From Pseudohoeflea sp964511625 (lineage in GTDB: Bacteria > Pseudomonadota > Alphaproteobacteria > Rhizobiales > Rhizobiaceae), in the NCBI GenBank assembly GCA_964511625.1, contig CAZEJG010000021.1, positions 1 to 64,000 on the forward strand: DNA of 64,000 nucleotides. The letters are read 5' to 3'. Position 1 is the first letter of the stretch. Each line of letters begins with the position of its first letter. The translations under genes were made by a program, and so were the position numbers. Under the pieces are notes generated by a model. It was given only the letters and a program-made list of their open reading frames with translations, had not been told where the DNA came from and searched no databases. Of this stretch, positions 50,792 to 59,116 are shown in pieces.

Positions 50792-52276
50792 TCAGATGTC
50801 CGCCAGTGCCGAGTAGATCCGGCTCTGGCGTCCCGACAAATCCTGCCACTCGCCATAGCGGTCGGCATTCGGTGCGATTTCTTCCGCCAGCCGGCTCATT
50901 CCCGAAGCGGCCGACTGGAAGCCGTCATACCATCCGGCTCCCACAGCCGCCGACATGCCCGCGCCCAGTGCGGAGGCTTCGTTGGACAGGCTGCGGACCA
51001 CCGGGAGCCCGCTCGCGTCGGCAACCATCTGCCGCCAGAGCGGACTGTTGGCGCCGCCGCCGATGACGAAGATGCGTTCCGCCGGAACGCCGAGCTTGCG
51101 CATCTGATCGAGCGAGCGGACGAATTCGAGCGTGATCGCCTCCAGCGAGGCGCGGTAGATATGGCCGAAGCCTGCTTCCGGACCGAGACCCATGAAGCCG
51201 GCGCGCGCGTCGAGATCCCAATGCGGGTCCATGCAGCCGACGAGATAGGTCGAGGCCATGACGCCGCCGGAACCGACCGGAAGCGCACTCGCCTGTGCCT
51301 CCAGCATCCTGAAGACATCCTGGGTGTCCTGACCGCCGGCGAAGAGATCGAGCAGCCAGTTGACGAAGAACGCGCCGGCGCGCTGGCAGGATTCGAGCAG
51401 GTAGCCTTCGCCGGTCGGAGAGATCAGGGTGCGCCAGTAGCGGTCGATATCGGCATTCGCCGACCAGGGGCCGCCGACAACCGCGGTGCCGAGATTGAGA
51501 TAGGCGATGCCCGGCCGGACGGCACCTACGCCGAGGGCGGCGCAATGGCCGTCTCCGCCCGCCGCGAAAATCGGCGTTCCGGCGAGCAGGCCCGTCAATT
51601 CTGCGGCCTCCCGGGTCACTTGTCCGAGCATGGTGCCTGGGCGATGGACCTCGGGCAGCTTCTCGACGGGAATTTCCAGATGGTCGAGGATCTCGCGCGA
51701 CCATTCCTTTTTCCGGATGTCGAAGATTCCGAAGGGGCCGGCACTGGTCCAACTGGCGGCTGCCTCGCCCGACAGCTTCTGTAGGAGGAAATCGTGGACG
51801 CTGAGGATCTGTGCGGCTTTGTCCAGCAGGTCGGGTTCGAACTCGCGCATGTAGCGCAGGCGGTACACGCACGGCGTGATGTCGATCGGCTTGCCGGTGA
51901 TGCGGTGCAGGCGCTCGGCCCCGATCTCCTCGGCCAGCACCGGCACCAGCTTGATCGCGCGCCGGTCGAGCCAGAGGGTGGCGGGTGCCAGCGGTTTGCG
52001 ATCGCGGTCGAGAAGAACCATTGTTTCGCGCTGGTTCGAGATCGCGAGGCCATCGATGTTGTCGGCGCCGACTTCGGCGGCGACCTGACCGATCGCGGAG
52101 GCTGCTGCCGTCCACCAGTCATCCGCGTTCTGTTCGGCCTTGAGCGGGTGGGGCTGACTGATCGTGTGGGTGGCCCGGCCTTCGGCGCGGGGCGTGCCGT
52201 CGCTCGTCCAGGCAATGGCCTTGACGGATTGTGTCGATGAATCAACGCCGATCACATAGCGTTCATCGCCTTGCAT
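50792..52276 (-). CDS. FGGY family carbohydrate kinase 1 (xylulokinase-like)
   Basis: 494 aa, full family length. YVIGVDSSTQSVKAIAWT at the N-terminus, ISNQRETMVLLD with LWLDRRA, AAGGDGHCAALGVGAVRPG, and FVIGGGANSPLWRQMVADASG near the C-terminus are typical of xylulo-/ribulokinase-type FGGY enzymes. It phosphorylates a pentulose or polyol with ATP. It directly follows the sorC gene and precedes the aldolase, so it is the likely first committed step. The exact sugar is not readable; erythritol kinase is a more distant alternative. Confidence 0.88.
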   Translation of the reverse strand: MQGDERYVIGVDSSTQSVKAIAWTSDGTPRAEGRATHTISQPHPLKAEQNADDWWTAAASAIGQVAAEVGADNIDGLAISNQRETMVLLDRDRKPLAPATLWLDRRAIKLVPVLAEEIGAERLHRITGKPIDITPCVYRLRYMREFEPDLLDKAAQILSVHDFLLQKLSGEAAASWTSAGPFGIFDIRKKEWSREILDHLEIPVEKLPEVHRPGTMLGQVTREAAELTGLLAGTPIFAAGGDGHCAALGVGAVRPGIAYLNLGTAVVGGPWSANADIDRYWRTLISPTGEGYLLESCQRAGAFFVNWLLDLFAGGQDTQDVFRMLEAQASALPVGSGGVMASTYLVGCMDPHWDLDARAGFMGLGPEAGFGHIYRASLEAITLEFVRSLDQMRKLGVPAERIFVIGGGANSPLWRQMVADASGLPVVRSLSNEASALGAGMSAAVGAGWYDGFQSAASGMSRLAEEIAPNADRYGEWQDLSGRQSRIYSALADI

Positions 52277-52351
52277 GCATGTCCTCCCAGAGCATTTTCA
52301 CGAGGCGTTCGCGTCCTCCCGCGCCGCCTCGATCGATCATCCGCTGCCTCG

Positions 52352-53341
52352 TCACTCCAGAAGCAGGGCTTCCGCGGTGGCGGCGTCGGTGACGAAGTGC
52401 GTCGCGTAGCCGGCCTTCAATGTCGCCGTAATGGCGGCGGTCTTTGTCGGTCCGCCGGCGAGGCAGACACGGTTGCGGACCTTCTTGAGTTCGCCGAGTG
52501 AAATCCCGACCATCCGCTCGTCATGGTCGCCTCCGACCGGCTCGCCATCAGCGTCGATGAAGCGGCCGATGATGACGGCGGCGGCGCCGCGCGCGACGTA
52601 GTCGTCGATTTCTTCCTGGCTGCCGATACCGGAGGCCCGCACGGTGCTGTCGGGGCCGATATCGCCGATGCCGAAAAGGATGTGATTGGTGGAGTGAACG
52701 AGCTCCATCTGCTTCTTCAGAATGGGTTCGGCAAGCAGCATGGCCTTGAGCCCGCGACTGGTCAGCACCGCCGGTGCGAGCAGGTTGACGCACTGCGCGT
52801 TGATCCGGTTCGACAGGAGCGAGGTGCAGAGTTCGGGCGAGAAACTCGGCTTGCCCGTCGAACTGCCCGAGACCTGGACGACGGTGAGATCACGTACCGG
52901 CTTGGGCAGCGAGATGCGGCTTGCCGCAGCAAGAACCGTCCGCCCCCAGGCGACGCCGATGGTGTCCCCGTCCACAAGCATGTCCGCGAGCACCCGTGCG
53001 CCCGCGTCTCCCAGACGCTCGGACAGATGCAGATCGCCGTCGCTGGGAATCACGAAGGCGCCGGTCAGCCCGAACTTTTCCATCAATGCCCGGGCGAGCG
53101 TGGTTCGAGCGGCCGCCTTCGGGCTGATATTGACCGAAACGATCCCGCGTTCGCGCGCCTCGTTGAGGTAATTGGCGACGGTGGCGCGCGAGACGCCGAG
53201 CTTGGTGGCGACCTCGCTCTGCGTCATCTGATCGGCATAGTAGAGCCAGGCGGTCCACATGATGGCGTCATCGAACTCCGTGGGCACAGCCGCCCCGGTC
53301 TCCTCCACCTGCCTGACCACCGATATCTTGTTCTTTGCCAT
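52352..53341 (-). CDS. SorC/DeoR-type sugar-binding transcriptional regulator
   Basis: 329 aa. The HTH WLYYADQMTQSEVATKLGVSRATVANYLNEARERGIV lies at about residues 31-67, followed by the SorC sugar-phosphate effector domain (GVAWGRTVLAAA, VQVSGSS, LFGIGDIG, DEWMVG-like HDERMVGISL, and the closing GYATHFVTDAATAEALL). It sits between the two divergent halves of the pathway. The TTTGTCAA/TTGACAAA repeats upstream are its probable operators. The ATG at 53341 is preferred over the longer frame, which would translate the operator region. Confidence 0.9.
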   Translation of the reverse strand: MAKNKISVVRQVEETGAAVPTEFDDAIMWTAWLYYADQMTQSEVATKLGVSRATVANYLNEARERGIVSVNISPKAAARTTLARALMEKFGLTGAFVIPSDGDLHLSERLGDAGARVLADMLVDGDTIGVAWGRTVLAAASRISLPKPVRDLTVVQVSGSSTGKPSFSPELCTSLLSNRINAQCVNLLAPAVLTSRGLKAMLLAEPILKKQMELVHSTNHILFGIGDIGPDSTVRASGIGSQEEIDDYVARGAAAVIIGRFIDADGEPVGGDHDERMVGISLGELKKVRNRVCLAGGPTKTAAITATLKAGYATHFVTDAATAEALLLE

Positions 53342-53363
53342 TCCGGCATGTGGCGCAACAAAA

Positions 53364-53427
53364 TGGCATTTGTCAACATTCGCTGTCATATGCATTGACA
53401 AATGGCAGAGGCTATTGTCTTTTGACA
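53364..53427. promoter_or_regulatory. SorC operator array between the divergent operons
   Basis: TGGCATTTGTCAA (53364-53376) and TTGACAAATGGCA (53395-53407) are a 13-bp inverted repeat with one mismatch and an 18-base spacer. A third TTGACA occurs at 53422-53427 within TTTTGACAAAAA. All lie in the 112 bases between sorC and the glycerol-1-phosphate dehydrogenase gene. The TTGACA units could double as -35 boxes. Confidence 0.7.
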
Positions 53428-53453
53428 AAAAACAAGAATGACAGGCCTAGGGA

Positions 53454-54803
53454 ATGGAAGCGACAAGTCTAAAATCAGCCGGAGCACCGGCGGGTGGATG
53501 GACAGCCCTGATCGACGACGTCGTCGACGGCAATTGGATCAATCCGGAAACCGGCGAGACCGCCTCGGTGCCCTATGACCGCATTGTCATCGAGGAGAGC
53601 CTCGATGGTGCGGAGGCCGATCTCGTCGCAAGCCTCGGGCTCGGGGACAACTTCACAGTCGTCGCCGATGCCGATACCTGGGACGCGATGGGCGCCCGTG
53701 TGGCGAAGGCGCTCGCGGGGTTGGGTAATGTCGAAACGCTCATTCTCGACCATCCCCATGCAGACATGGCTGCCGTCGCCGACCTGACGGACAAGCTCGC
53801 CGGCGCGGAAGCCGTGATTGCGGTCGGCTCGGGCACCATCAATGACCTCTGCAAGTTCGTCACCGGCAATACCGACCGCCGCTATGCGGTGTTCGGAACT
53901 GCTGCCTCGATGAACGGCTATACCTCCACGACCGCCTCGATGACGCTCGACAACGGTCTCAAGGTATCCATCCCGTCCCATGCACCGTCGGGCTTCTTTG
54001 TCGATCTTGCCGTCAACGCCGCCGCGCCGCGCTATCTTTCGGCGTCGGGTTTCGCCGATTGCCTCGTCCGCTCCGTCGCCCAGGTCGACTGGTGGATGTC
54101 GCACCGGATGATCGGCAGCGTCTATTCCACGGTTCCATACGTTCTTCAGGAAAAGGACGAGGGGGAACTCAACTCCCGGGCGGCCGGTCTCGCCAAAGGC
54201 GATATCGCGGCCAACGGCTATCTGCACCGCGTTCTCACGCTCTGCGGTCTCGGCGTGTCGTTCACCGGCATGTCGAACCATGGCTCGATGGGCGAGCACC
54301 AGATCTCCCATTACATCGACTGTTTTGCCGGGGAGAACCATCCCGGAACCCTGCATGGCCAGCAGGTGGGAGTGGCCACACTGACGATGGCGCGCCTCCA
54401 GCACCATTATCTGAACAGCGACAAGCCGCCGGTGATCAAGCCGACGCGGATCGATCCCGCGGACATGGCCCGCCGCATGGGAGCCGATATCGCCCGCCAG
54501 TGTTTCGACGAGATCCAGCCGAAGATCTTCGACGAGCGCGGCGCTGCCGAGATGAACGAGAAATTCGCCGAGCTCTGGCCGGTCTTGCGCGAGGAACTCA
54601 AGGCGTTCGCGATGCCGGTCGCCGAGATGGAGCGGCTCCTGTCGGACGCGCGCGGTCCGATGACCGCCGGGGACCTCGGTCTGCCCGTCGACAACTACCG
54701 GGAAGCCGTCGTTCACAGCCGCGAGATGCGCAACCGCTACTCGTTCCTCGATATTGCCGCGGACGAAGGCCTGCTCGCCGACTTTGCAGCGAGGGAGGTC
54801 TGA
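53454..54803 (+). CDS. sn-glycerol-1-phosphate dehydrogenase (AraM/EgsA-like)
   Basis: 449 aa of the iron-alcohol-dehydrogenase/DHQ-synthase-like fold. NAD binding: AVGSGTINDLCKFVTG (about residues 122-137). Substrate and metal: GTAASMNGYTSTTASM, SNHGSMGEHQISHYID and HPGTLHGQQVGVAT, which are AraM features. AraM reduces dihydroxyacetone phosphate to sn-glycerol 1-phosphate with NADH, the stereoisomer used in archaeal lipids. Here it begins a sugar-catabolic operon with a HAD phosphatase and GlpD, so the reverse reaction, G1P oxidation to DHAP, is at least as likely. The protein is about 50 residues longer than B. subtilis AraM. Confidence 0.85.
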   Translation: MEATSLKSAGAPAGGWTALIDDVVDGNWINPETGETASVPYDRIVIEESLDGAEADLVASLGLGDNFTVVADADTWDAMGARVAKALAGLGNVETLILDHPHADMAAVADLTDKLAGAEAVIAVGSGTINDLCKFVTGNTDRRYAVFGTAASMNGYTSTTASMTLDNGLKVSIPSHAPSGFFVDLAVNAAAPRYLSASGFADCLVRSVAQVDWWMSHRMIGSVYSTVPYVLQEKDEGELNSRAAGLAKGDIAANGYLHRVLTLCGLGVSFTGMSNHGSMGEHQISHYIDCFAGENHPGTLHGQQVGVATLTMARLQHHYLNSDKPPVIKPTRIDPADMARRMGADIARQCFDEIQPKIFDERGAAEMNEKFAELWPVLREELKAFAMPVAEMERLLSDARGPMTAGDLGLPVDNYREAVVHSREMRNRYSFLDIAADEGLLADFAAREV

Positions 54804-54806
54804 GCG

Positions 54807-55619
54807 ATGCGCGCGATCAAGGACATGCCCCTCACAGCCGCCAGCGACGTGAAGGTGTTGTTCTGCGATATCGACGACACGCTGACCAATGAAGGCCGGC
54901 TGCCGGCCTGCGCCTACCATGCGCTCGAACGTCTGAATCAGGCTGGGATTGCGGTCGCCCCGATTACCGGACGCCCCGCCGGCTGGTGCGACATGATCGC
55001 CCGCATGTGGCCGGTCGCCGGCGTCGTGGGCGAGAACGGCGCATTCTATTTCGCCTATGACGAAATCTCCCGCCAGATGCGCCGTGTCTTCGCGCTGGAT
55101 GCGGCCGAACGGGCCGCAGGGCGCGACAGGCTGCAGCGGATCCGCGAGCGCGTTCTGGCCGAAGTGCCGGGATCGGCCGTGGCCGCCGACCAGCTCTATC
55201 GCGAGACCGATCTGGCCATCGATTTCTGCGAGGACGTTCCCGCCCTTCCCGTTGCAGAGGTCGATCGCATCAAGCGCATCTTCGAGGAAGAGGGCGCAGT
55301 CGCCAAGATCTCCTCGATCCACGTCAACGGTTGGTACGGCAGCCACGACAAGCTGACCATGACACGGCGCTTCGCCGCCGAGGTTCTCGGCCTCGATATC
55401 GATGCCAATCCCGAGCAGGCGGCCTTTGTCGGCGACAGCCCCAACGATGCGCCGATGTTCGGTTTCTTCCCCAATGCCTGCGGCGTCGCCAACGTGCTGC
55501 AGTTCGCGGGCCGCATCGAGGCCGAACCCGCCTATGTGACGCAGGCCGAAGGCGGACACGGGTTCGTCGAGGTCGCCGACCGCCTGCTGGAAGGCCATGG
55601 ACGGAGGGACGCTGCATGA
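54807..55619 (+). CDS. HAD superfamily phosphatase, class IIB (Cof-like)
   Basis: 270 aa. Motif I VLFCDIDDTLTNEG (about residues 18-31) keeps both catalytic Asp, motif II is TGR, and motif IV is FVGDSPNDAPMFGF. The cap is of the C2B type. Such enzymes dephosphorylate small sugar or glycerol phosphates. It lies three bases after the G1P dehydrogenase gene and overlaps glpD by four bases, so the substrate is likely glycerol phosphate or a sugar phosphate of this path. TRYETDLAIDF-like cap residues do not identify it further. Confidence 0.85.
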   Translation: MRAIKDMPLTAASDVKVLFCDIDDTLTNEGRLPACAYHALERLNQAGIAVAPITGRPAGWCDMIARMWPVAGVVGENGAFYFAYDEISRQMRRVFALDAAERAAGRDRLQRIRERVLAEVPGSAVAADQLYRETDLAIDFCEDVPALPVAEVDRIKRIFEEEGAVAKISSIHVNGWYGSHDKLTMTRRFAAEVLGLDIDANPEQAAFVGDSPNDAPMFGFFPNACGVANVLQFAGRIEAEPAYVTQAEGGHGFVEVADRLLEGHGRRDAA

Positions 55620-57145
55620 CGGAGACGGTCCGCGATCTGGTCGTCATCGGCGGTGGCATCAACGGCTGCGGCATCGCGCGGGAAGCCGCGATCCGCGGGC
55701 TTGATGTCCTGCTCGTCGAACAGTCGGATCTGGGATCGGCCACGTCGTCGAAATCGACCAAGCTCATTCACGGCGGCCTGCGCTATCTGGAGCACTACGA
55801 GTTCAAGCTGGTGCGCCATGCGCTCGAGGAACGCGAGAGGCTGTGGGCGATCGCCCCGCACATCATCTGGCCGCTGCGCTTCGTCCTGCCCCATCGCAAG
55901 GGGCTTCGCCCGGCCTGGCTGCTGCGTCTCGGGCTGTTCCTCTACGACAATCTCGGCGGCCGCAAACTGCTGCCGCCGACGCGCACGCTGCGTCTGCGGA
56001 AGGACCCGACGGGTCGCCCGCTCAGGGATGTCTCCTCTGTCGGTTTCGAATATTCCGATTGCTGGGTACAGGACAATCGCCTGGTCGTTCTCAATGCCCG
56101 CGATGCCGTGGCGCTCGGAGCCGACGTGCGGGTGATGACCCGGTGTCTGGGCGCCGAACGCAAGGACGGTTTCTGGTCGGTGCGGATCGAGGACCGGGAG
56201 AGCGGCGAGAGTGGCGAAATCCGCGCGCGAGCCCTCGTCAACGCCGCAGGCCCGTGGGTCAACGAGATCGCCACCGGCGTGACGCCTCCCGCCCATGTCC
56301 GGCTGGTCCAGGGTTCGCACATCGTGGTCAAGAAGCTCTATGAGCATGACCGCTGCTACATCTTCCAGAACCCCGACGGACGCATCTTCTTCGCCATTCC
56401 CTACGAGGAGGATTTCACCCTGATCGGCACCACCGATCAGGACTATCGCGGCGATCCGGCAAAGGTCGAGGCATCGCAGCAGGAGATCGACTACCTGCTC
56501 GAAGCCGCGTCCTCCTATTTCACCACCCGGCTCGAAGCGAAGGACGTCGTCTGGAGCTATTCCGGTGTCCGCGCGCTCTATGACAACGGAGCGGAGAACG
56601 CGCAGGAAACCACGCGCGACTACGTTCTCTCGCTCGACCGCACGGGACGTGCCGCACCGGTCCTCAGCATCTATGGCGGCAAGATCACAACCTATCGCTG
56701 CCTCGCCGAAGAGGCGATGGACAAGCTTGCAGCCGTCTTCCCGGAATGGGCCGGCAAGCACGGCCGGACCGCGGCGCGCAAGCTGCCCGGTGGCGACTTC
56801 CCGGTGGACGGAGCCTTCGAACTGATGGCCGTACTGCAACGGGATTACCCCTTCCTGTCCGAGCGTGAAGCCAGACGGCTCGTCCGCCACTACGGACTGG
56901 AGGCGCGCGACATTCTCGGTGAGGCCAGGGAAAAAAGCGCTCTCGGCCGGGACTTCGGAGGATTTCTCACCGAGGCCGAGGTTCGGTTTCTCATGGAGAG
57001 GGAATATGCGCGGACGGCGGAGGATGTCGTCTGGCGCAGGACGAAATCGGGATTGCGGATGACATCGGAGGATATCCGCAAGCTCGACGACTGGATGCGA
57101 AGCCAGCGGAGCGGAGCCGAAGGGTTGTCTTTCGCGGCCGAGTGA
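55616..57145 (+). CDS. glpD: Glycerol-3-phosphate dehydrogenase, FAD-dependent (GlpD)
   Basis: 509 aa, collinear with E. coli GlpD. LVVIGGGINGCGIAREAA binds FAD, then LGSATSSKSTKLIHGGLRYLEHYEF, FEYSDCWVQDNRLVV, LVNAAGPWVNEI, FFAIPYEEDFTLIGTTD and GGKITTYRCLAEEAM. It oxidises sn-glycerol 3-phosphate to DHAP and passes electrons to quinone at the inner membrane. The C-terminal DAO_C domain ends WRRTKSGLRMTSEDI. It is coupled to the HAD gene (ATGA). Since EryB is related, an erythritol-phosphate substrate cannot be fully excluded, but similarity to GlpD is much closer. Confidence 0.92.
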   Translation: MTETVRDLVVIGGGINGCGIAREAAIRGLDVLLVEQSDLGSATSSKSTKLIHGGLRYLEHYEFKLVRHALEERERLWAIAPHIIWPLRFVLPHRKGLRPAWLLRLGLFLYDNLGGRKLLPPTRTLRLRKDPTGRPLRDVSSVGFEYSDCWVQDNRLVVLNARDAVALGADVRVMTRCLGAERKDGFWSVRIEDRESGESGEIRARALVNAAGPWVNEIATGVTPPAHVRLVQGSHIVVKKLYEHDRCYIFQNPDGRIFFAIPYEEDFTLIGTTDQDYRGDPAKVEASQQEIDYLLEAASSYFTTRLEAKDVVWSYSGVRALYDNGAENAQETTRDYVLSLDRTGRAAPVLSIYGGKITTYRCLAEEAMDKLAAVFPEWAGKHGRTAARKLPGGDFPVDGAFELMAVLQRDYPFLSEREARRLVRHYGLEARDILGEAREKSALGRDFGGFLTEAEVRFLMEREYARTAEDVVWRRTKSGLRMTSEDIRKLDDWMRSQRSGAEGLSFAAE

Positions 57146-57182
57146 TTTCGTGCCGGCCCGTCGGGTCGGCGCAGGAGGAGTG

Positions 57183-57210
57183 ACCGGCTCCGGCATTATG
57201 CCGGACCGGT
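57183..57210 (+). promoter_or_regulatory. Intercistronic hairpin between glpD and the permease genes
   Basis: TCCGGC (57189-57194) pairs with GCCGGA (57200-57205), extended by ACCGG/CCGGT (57183-57187, 57206-57210) past one bulged C, giving 11 bp with an ATTAT loop. It has no T-run. It may partly uncouple the enzyme and transporter cistrons. Confidence 0.6.
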
Positions 57211-57263
57211 GGAATATCAGGCGATGGATCGCGCAGGCGCGGCCATTGCGGGAGGAAGAACAG

Positions 57264-58151
57264 ATGTCCGCCGTACAGGTGAAACGCATCGCGATTTCGG
57301 ATTCACCCTGGCCGTGGCTATTGCCGCTGATCTCGCTATTGGTGGTCTTCACCATCTATCCGCTGATCTACAACATCTGGCTCAGCTTCCACGAATTCAT
57401 CCCCCGCAAGCGCACGCTCGGCTATGTCGGCGTCGACAACTGGGTGCAGATGTGGAACGACACGCGCTTCTGGGGCGCGCTCGGCGTCACGTTCCTCTAT
57501 TTCATCATTGCGCTGACCATCGAGATCATCCTCGGCATGGCCGTGGCGCTGCTTCTCGACGCGGAACTGCCCGGCTTCGGGGCGCTGCGCGCCATCCTGT
57601 CGATGACGCTCGTCATTCCGCCGGCGATTGCCGGCATGATGTTCCTGCTCATGCAGGATCCGCAGTTCGGCGTGCTCTCCTACTTCCTCGACAGTCTGGG
57701 GATACTCGACAAGTCGACGCCGATCCTGGGGACGTCCTCGCTTGCCCTGGCAGGGGTGCTTGTGGCCGAGATCTGGCAATGGACGCCCTTCATGGTCCTC
57801 ATCTTCATGGCGGGCCTGCGGTCGCTGCCGGCCGAACCCTACGAAGCGGCCATGATCGACGGCGCCTCGTCCTTCCAGATGTTCCGCCGCCTGACGCTGC
57901 CGATGATGTCGCGCGTCATCGCGGTGGCGGTCCTCCTGCGCGGCATCGATCTGTTCCGCGTGTTCGACTACGTCTTCGTCATGACCTCCGGGGGGCCGGG
58001 AACCTCGACCTACACGCTCAGCCTCTATGCGTGGCAGCAGACCTTCTCGTTCCTCAAATGGGGGTACGGCGCCACCCTGAGCCTGACCAGCCTGGTGATC
58101 GTTCTCGTTATCGCCAACGTCTTCATCAAAGTCGCAAAGATCCGGTGGTAG
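57264..58151 (+). CDS. Sugar ABC transporter permease (MalF/UgpA-type)
   Basis: 295 aa with six helices. EPYEAAMIDGASSFQMFRRLTLPMMSRV (about residues 193-220) is the EAA loop of carbohydrate uptake 1 family permeases. FDYVFVMTSGGPGTSTYTLSLYAW is the MalF-like C-terminal signature. The ATG at 57264 follows GGAGGAAG. It pairs with the next permease and depends on the ATPase at 61465-62529. Expected substrate: sugar, polyol or glycerol derivative. Confidence 0.92.
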   Translation: MSAVQVKRIAISDSPWPWLLPLISLLVVFTIYPLIYNIWLSFHEFIPRKRTLGYVGVDNWVQMWNDTRFWGALGVTFLYFIIALTIEIILGMAVALLLDAELPGFGALRAILSMTLVIPPAIAGMMFLLMQDPQFGVLSYFLDSLGILDKSTPILGTSSLALAGVLVAEIWQWTPFMVLIFMAGLRSLPAEPYEAAMIDGASSFQMFRRLTLPMMSRVIAVAVLLRGIDLFRVFDYVFVMTSGGPGTSTYTLSLYAWQQTFSFLKWGYGATLSLTSLVIVLVIANVFIKVAKIRW

Positions 58152-58153
58152 TC

Positions 58154-59035
58154 ATGCATCAGAGCAAGTTCGCACGCACACTCAGGACCATCGCAGGCTG
58201 GCTCGTCGTCGGGGCCTTCTTCTTCCCGATCTATTTCTGGACGTCGGTGGCCTTCCGCGACGCCAAGGACATCTTCAACTGGCCGCCGATTCTGGTCGAC
58301 TTCAAGCCGACGGTCCGCAATTTCGAGCAGGTCTTCGGCATCTCGCTCGGCTTCAATTTCGGCAGCCAGGCAGCCGTCACGCCGGGTGGGGGCAATTTCT
58401 ACATGGCGCCGCGCCTGTGGGATTCCATCGTCGTGGCGTCGCTGTCGACCGTGCTCGCCATCGTCGTCGCCACACTCGCCGCGTATGCGCTCTCGCGCAT
58501 GCAGTTCCGTGGCCGCCACGACTTCGTCAACTGGGTCCTGTCTACGCGCATGATGCCGCCGGTCGCCGTCGCGATCCCCATGTTCTTCATCTTCAAGCAG
58601 TTCCACCTGCTCGATACCTATCTCGGCATCATCATCGTCCACGGGCTGATGAACCTGCCGCTGGCCGTTCTCTTGCTCAAGAGTTTCTTCGACGACATTC
58701 CGGCGGAGATCGACGAGAGCGCGCTTCTCGACGGCGCGTCGCGCTGGACGATTTTCCGCCGCATCGTGCTGCCGATGGCCAAGGGCGGGATCGCGGCCAG
58801 CGCGGTTCTCTGCTTCATCTTTTCGTGGACCGAATTCCTTTTCGTGCTGACGCTGACGCAGACCGGTCTGAAGACCGTGCCTGTCGTCTCGTCGACCTTC
58901 GTGACTTCGATCGGCACCGCCTGGGGCAACATGGCCGCCCTGGGTGCCGCGGCGATCGTACCCGCCTTCATCGTGATCCTGCTCGTACAGCGCCATCTCG
59001 TGCGCGGTCTGACCATGGGTTCGCTGAAGCAGTGA
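58154..59035 (+). CDS. Sugar ABC transporter permease (MalG/UgpE-type)
   Basis: 293 aa. DESALLDGASRWTIFRRIVLPMAKGGIAAS is the EAA loop, and FSWTEFLFVLTLTQTGLKTVPV matches MalG-type permeases. An unusually long periplasmic loop (residues about 45-85, LGFNFGSQAAVTPGGGNFY) follows the first helix. It starts two bases after the previous stop. It forms the channel with the MalF-type partner. Confidence 0.92.
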   Translation: MHQSKFARTLRTIAGWLVVGAFFFPIYFWTSVAFRDAKDIFNWPPILVDFKPTVRNFEQVFGISLGFNFGSQAAVTPGGGNFYMAPRLWDSIVVASLSTVLAIVVATLAAYALSRMQFRGRHDFVNWVLSTRMMPPVAVAIPMFFIFKQFHLLDTYLGIIIVHGLMNLPLAVLLLKSFFDDIPAEIDESALLDGASRWTIFRRIVLPMAKGGIAASAVLCFIFSWTEFLFVLTLTQTGLKTVPVVSSTFVTSIGTAWGNMAALGAAAIVPAFIVILLVQRHLVRGLTMGSLKQ

Positions 59036-59116
59036 CGGCCGGCGCGTGAGGAGCGCGCCAGCCTCGTTCAAGAGATCCCGGCCCGATTTCCGGTGCCGGA
59101 TAAAGGAGGAGAAGAC

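Noticed and set aside
53475..55598. 707-codon open frame antisense to the G1P dehydrogenase and HAD genes
   Set aside because: It is the mirror of two well-supported genes, with no ribosome site and no recognisable domain; GC bias explains its length.
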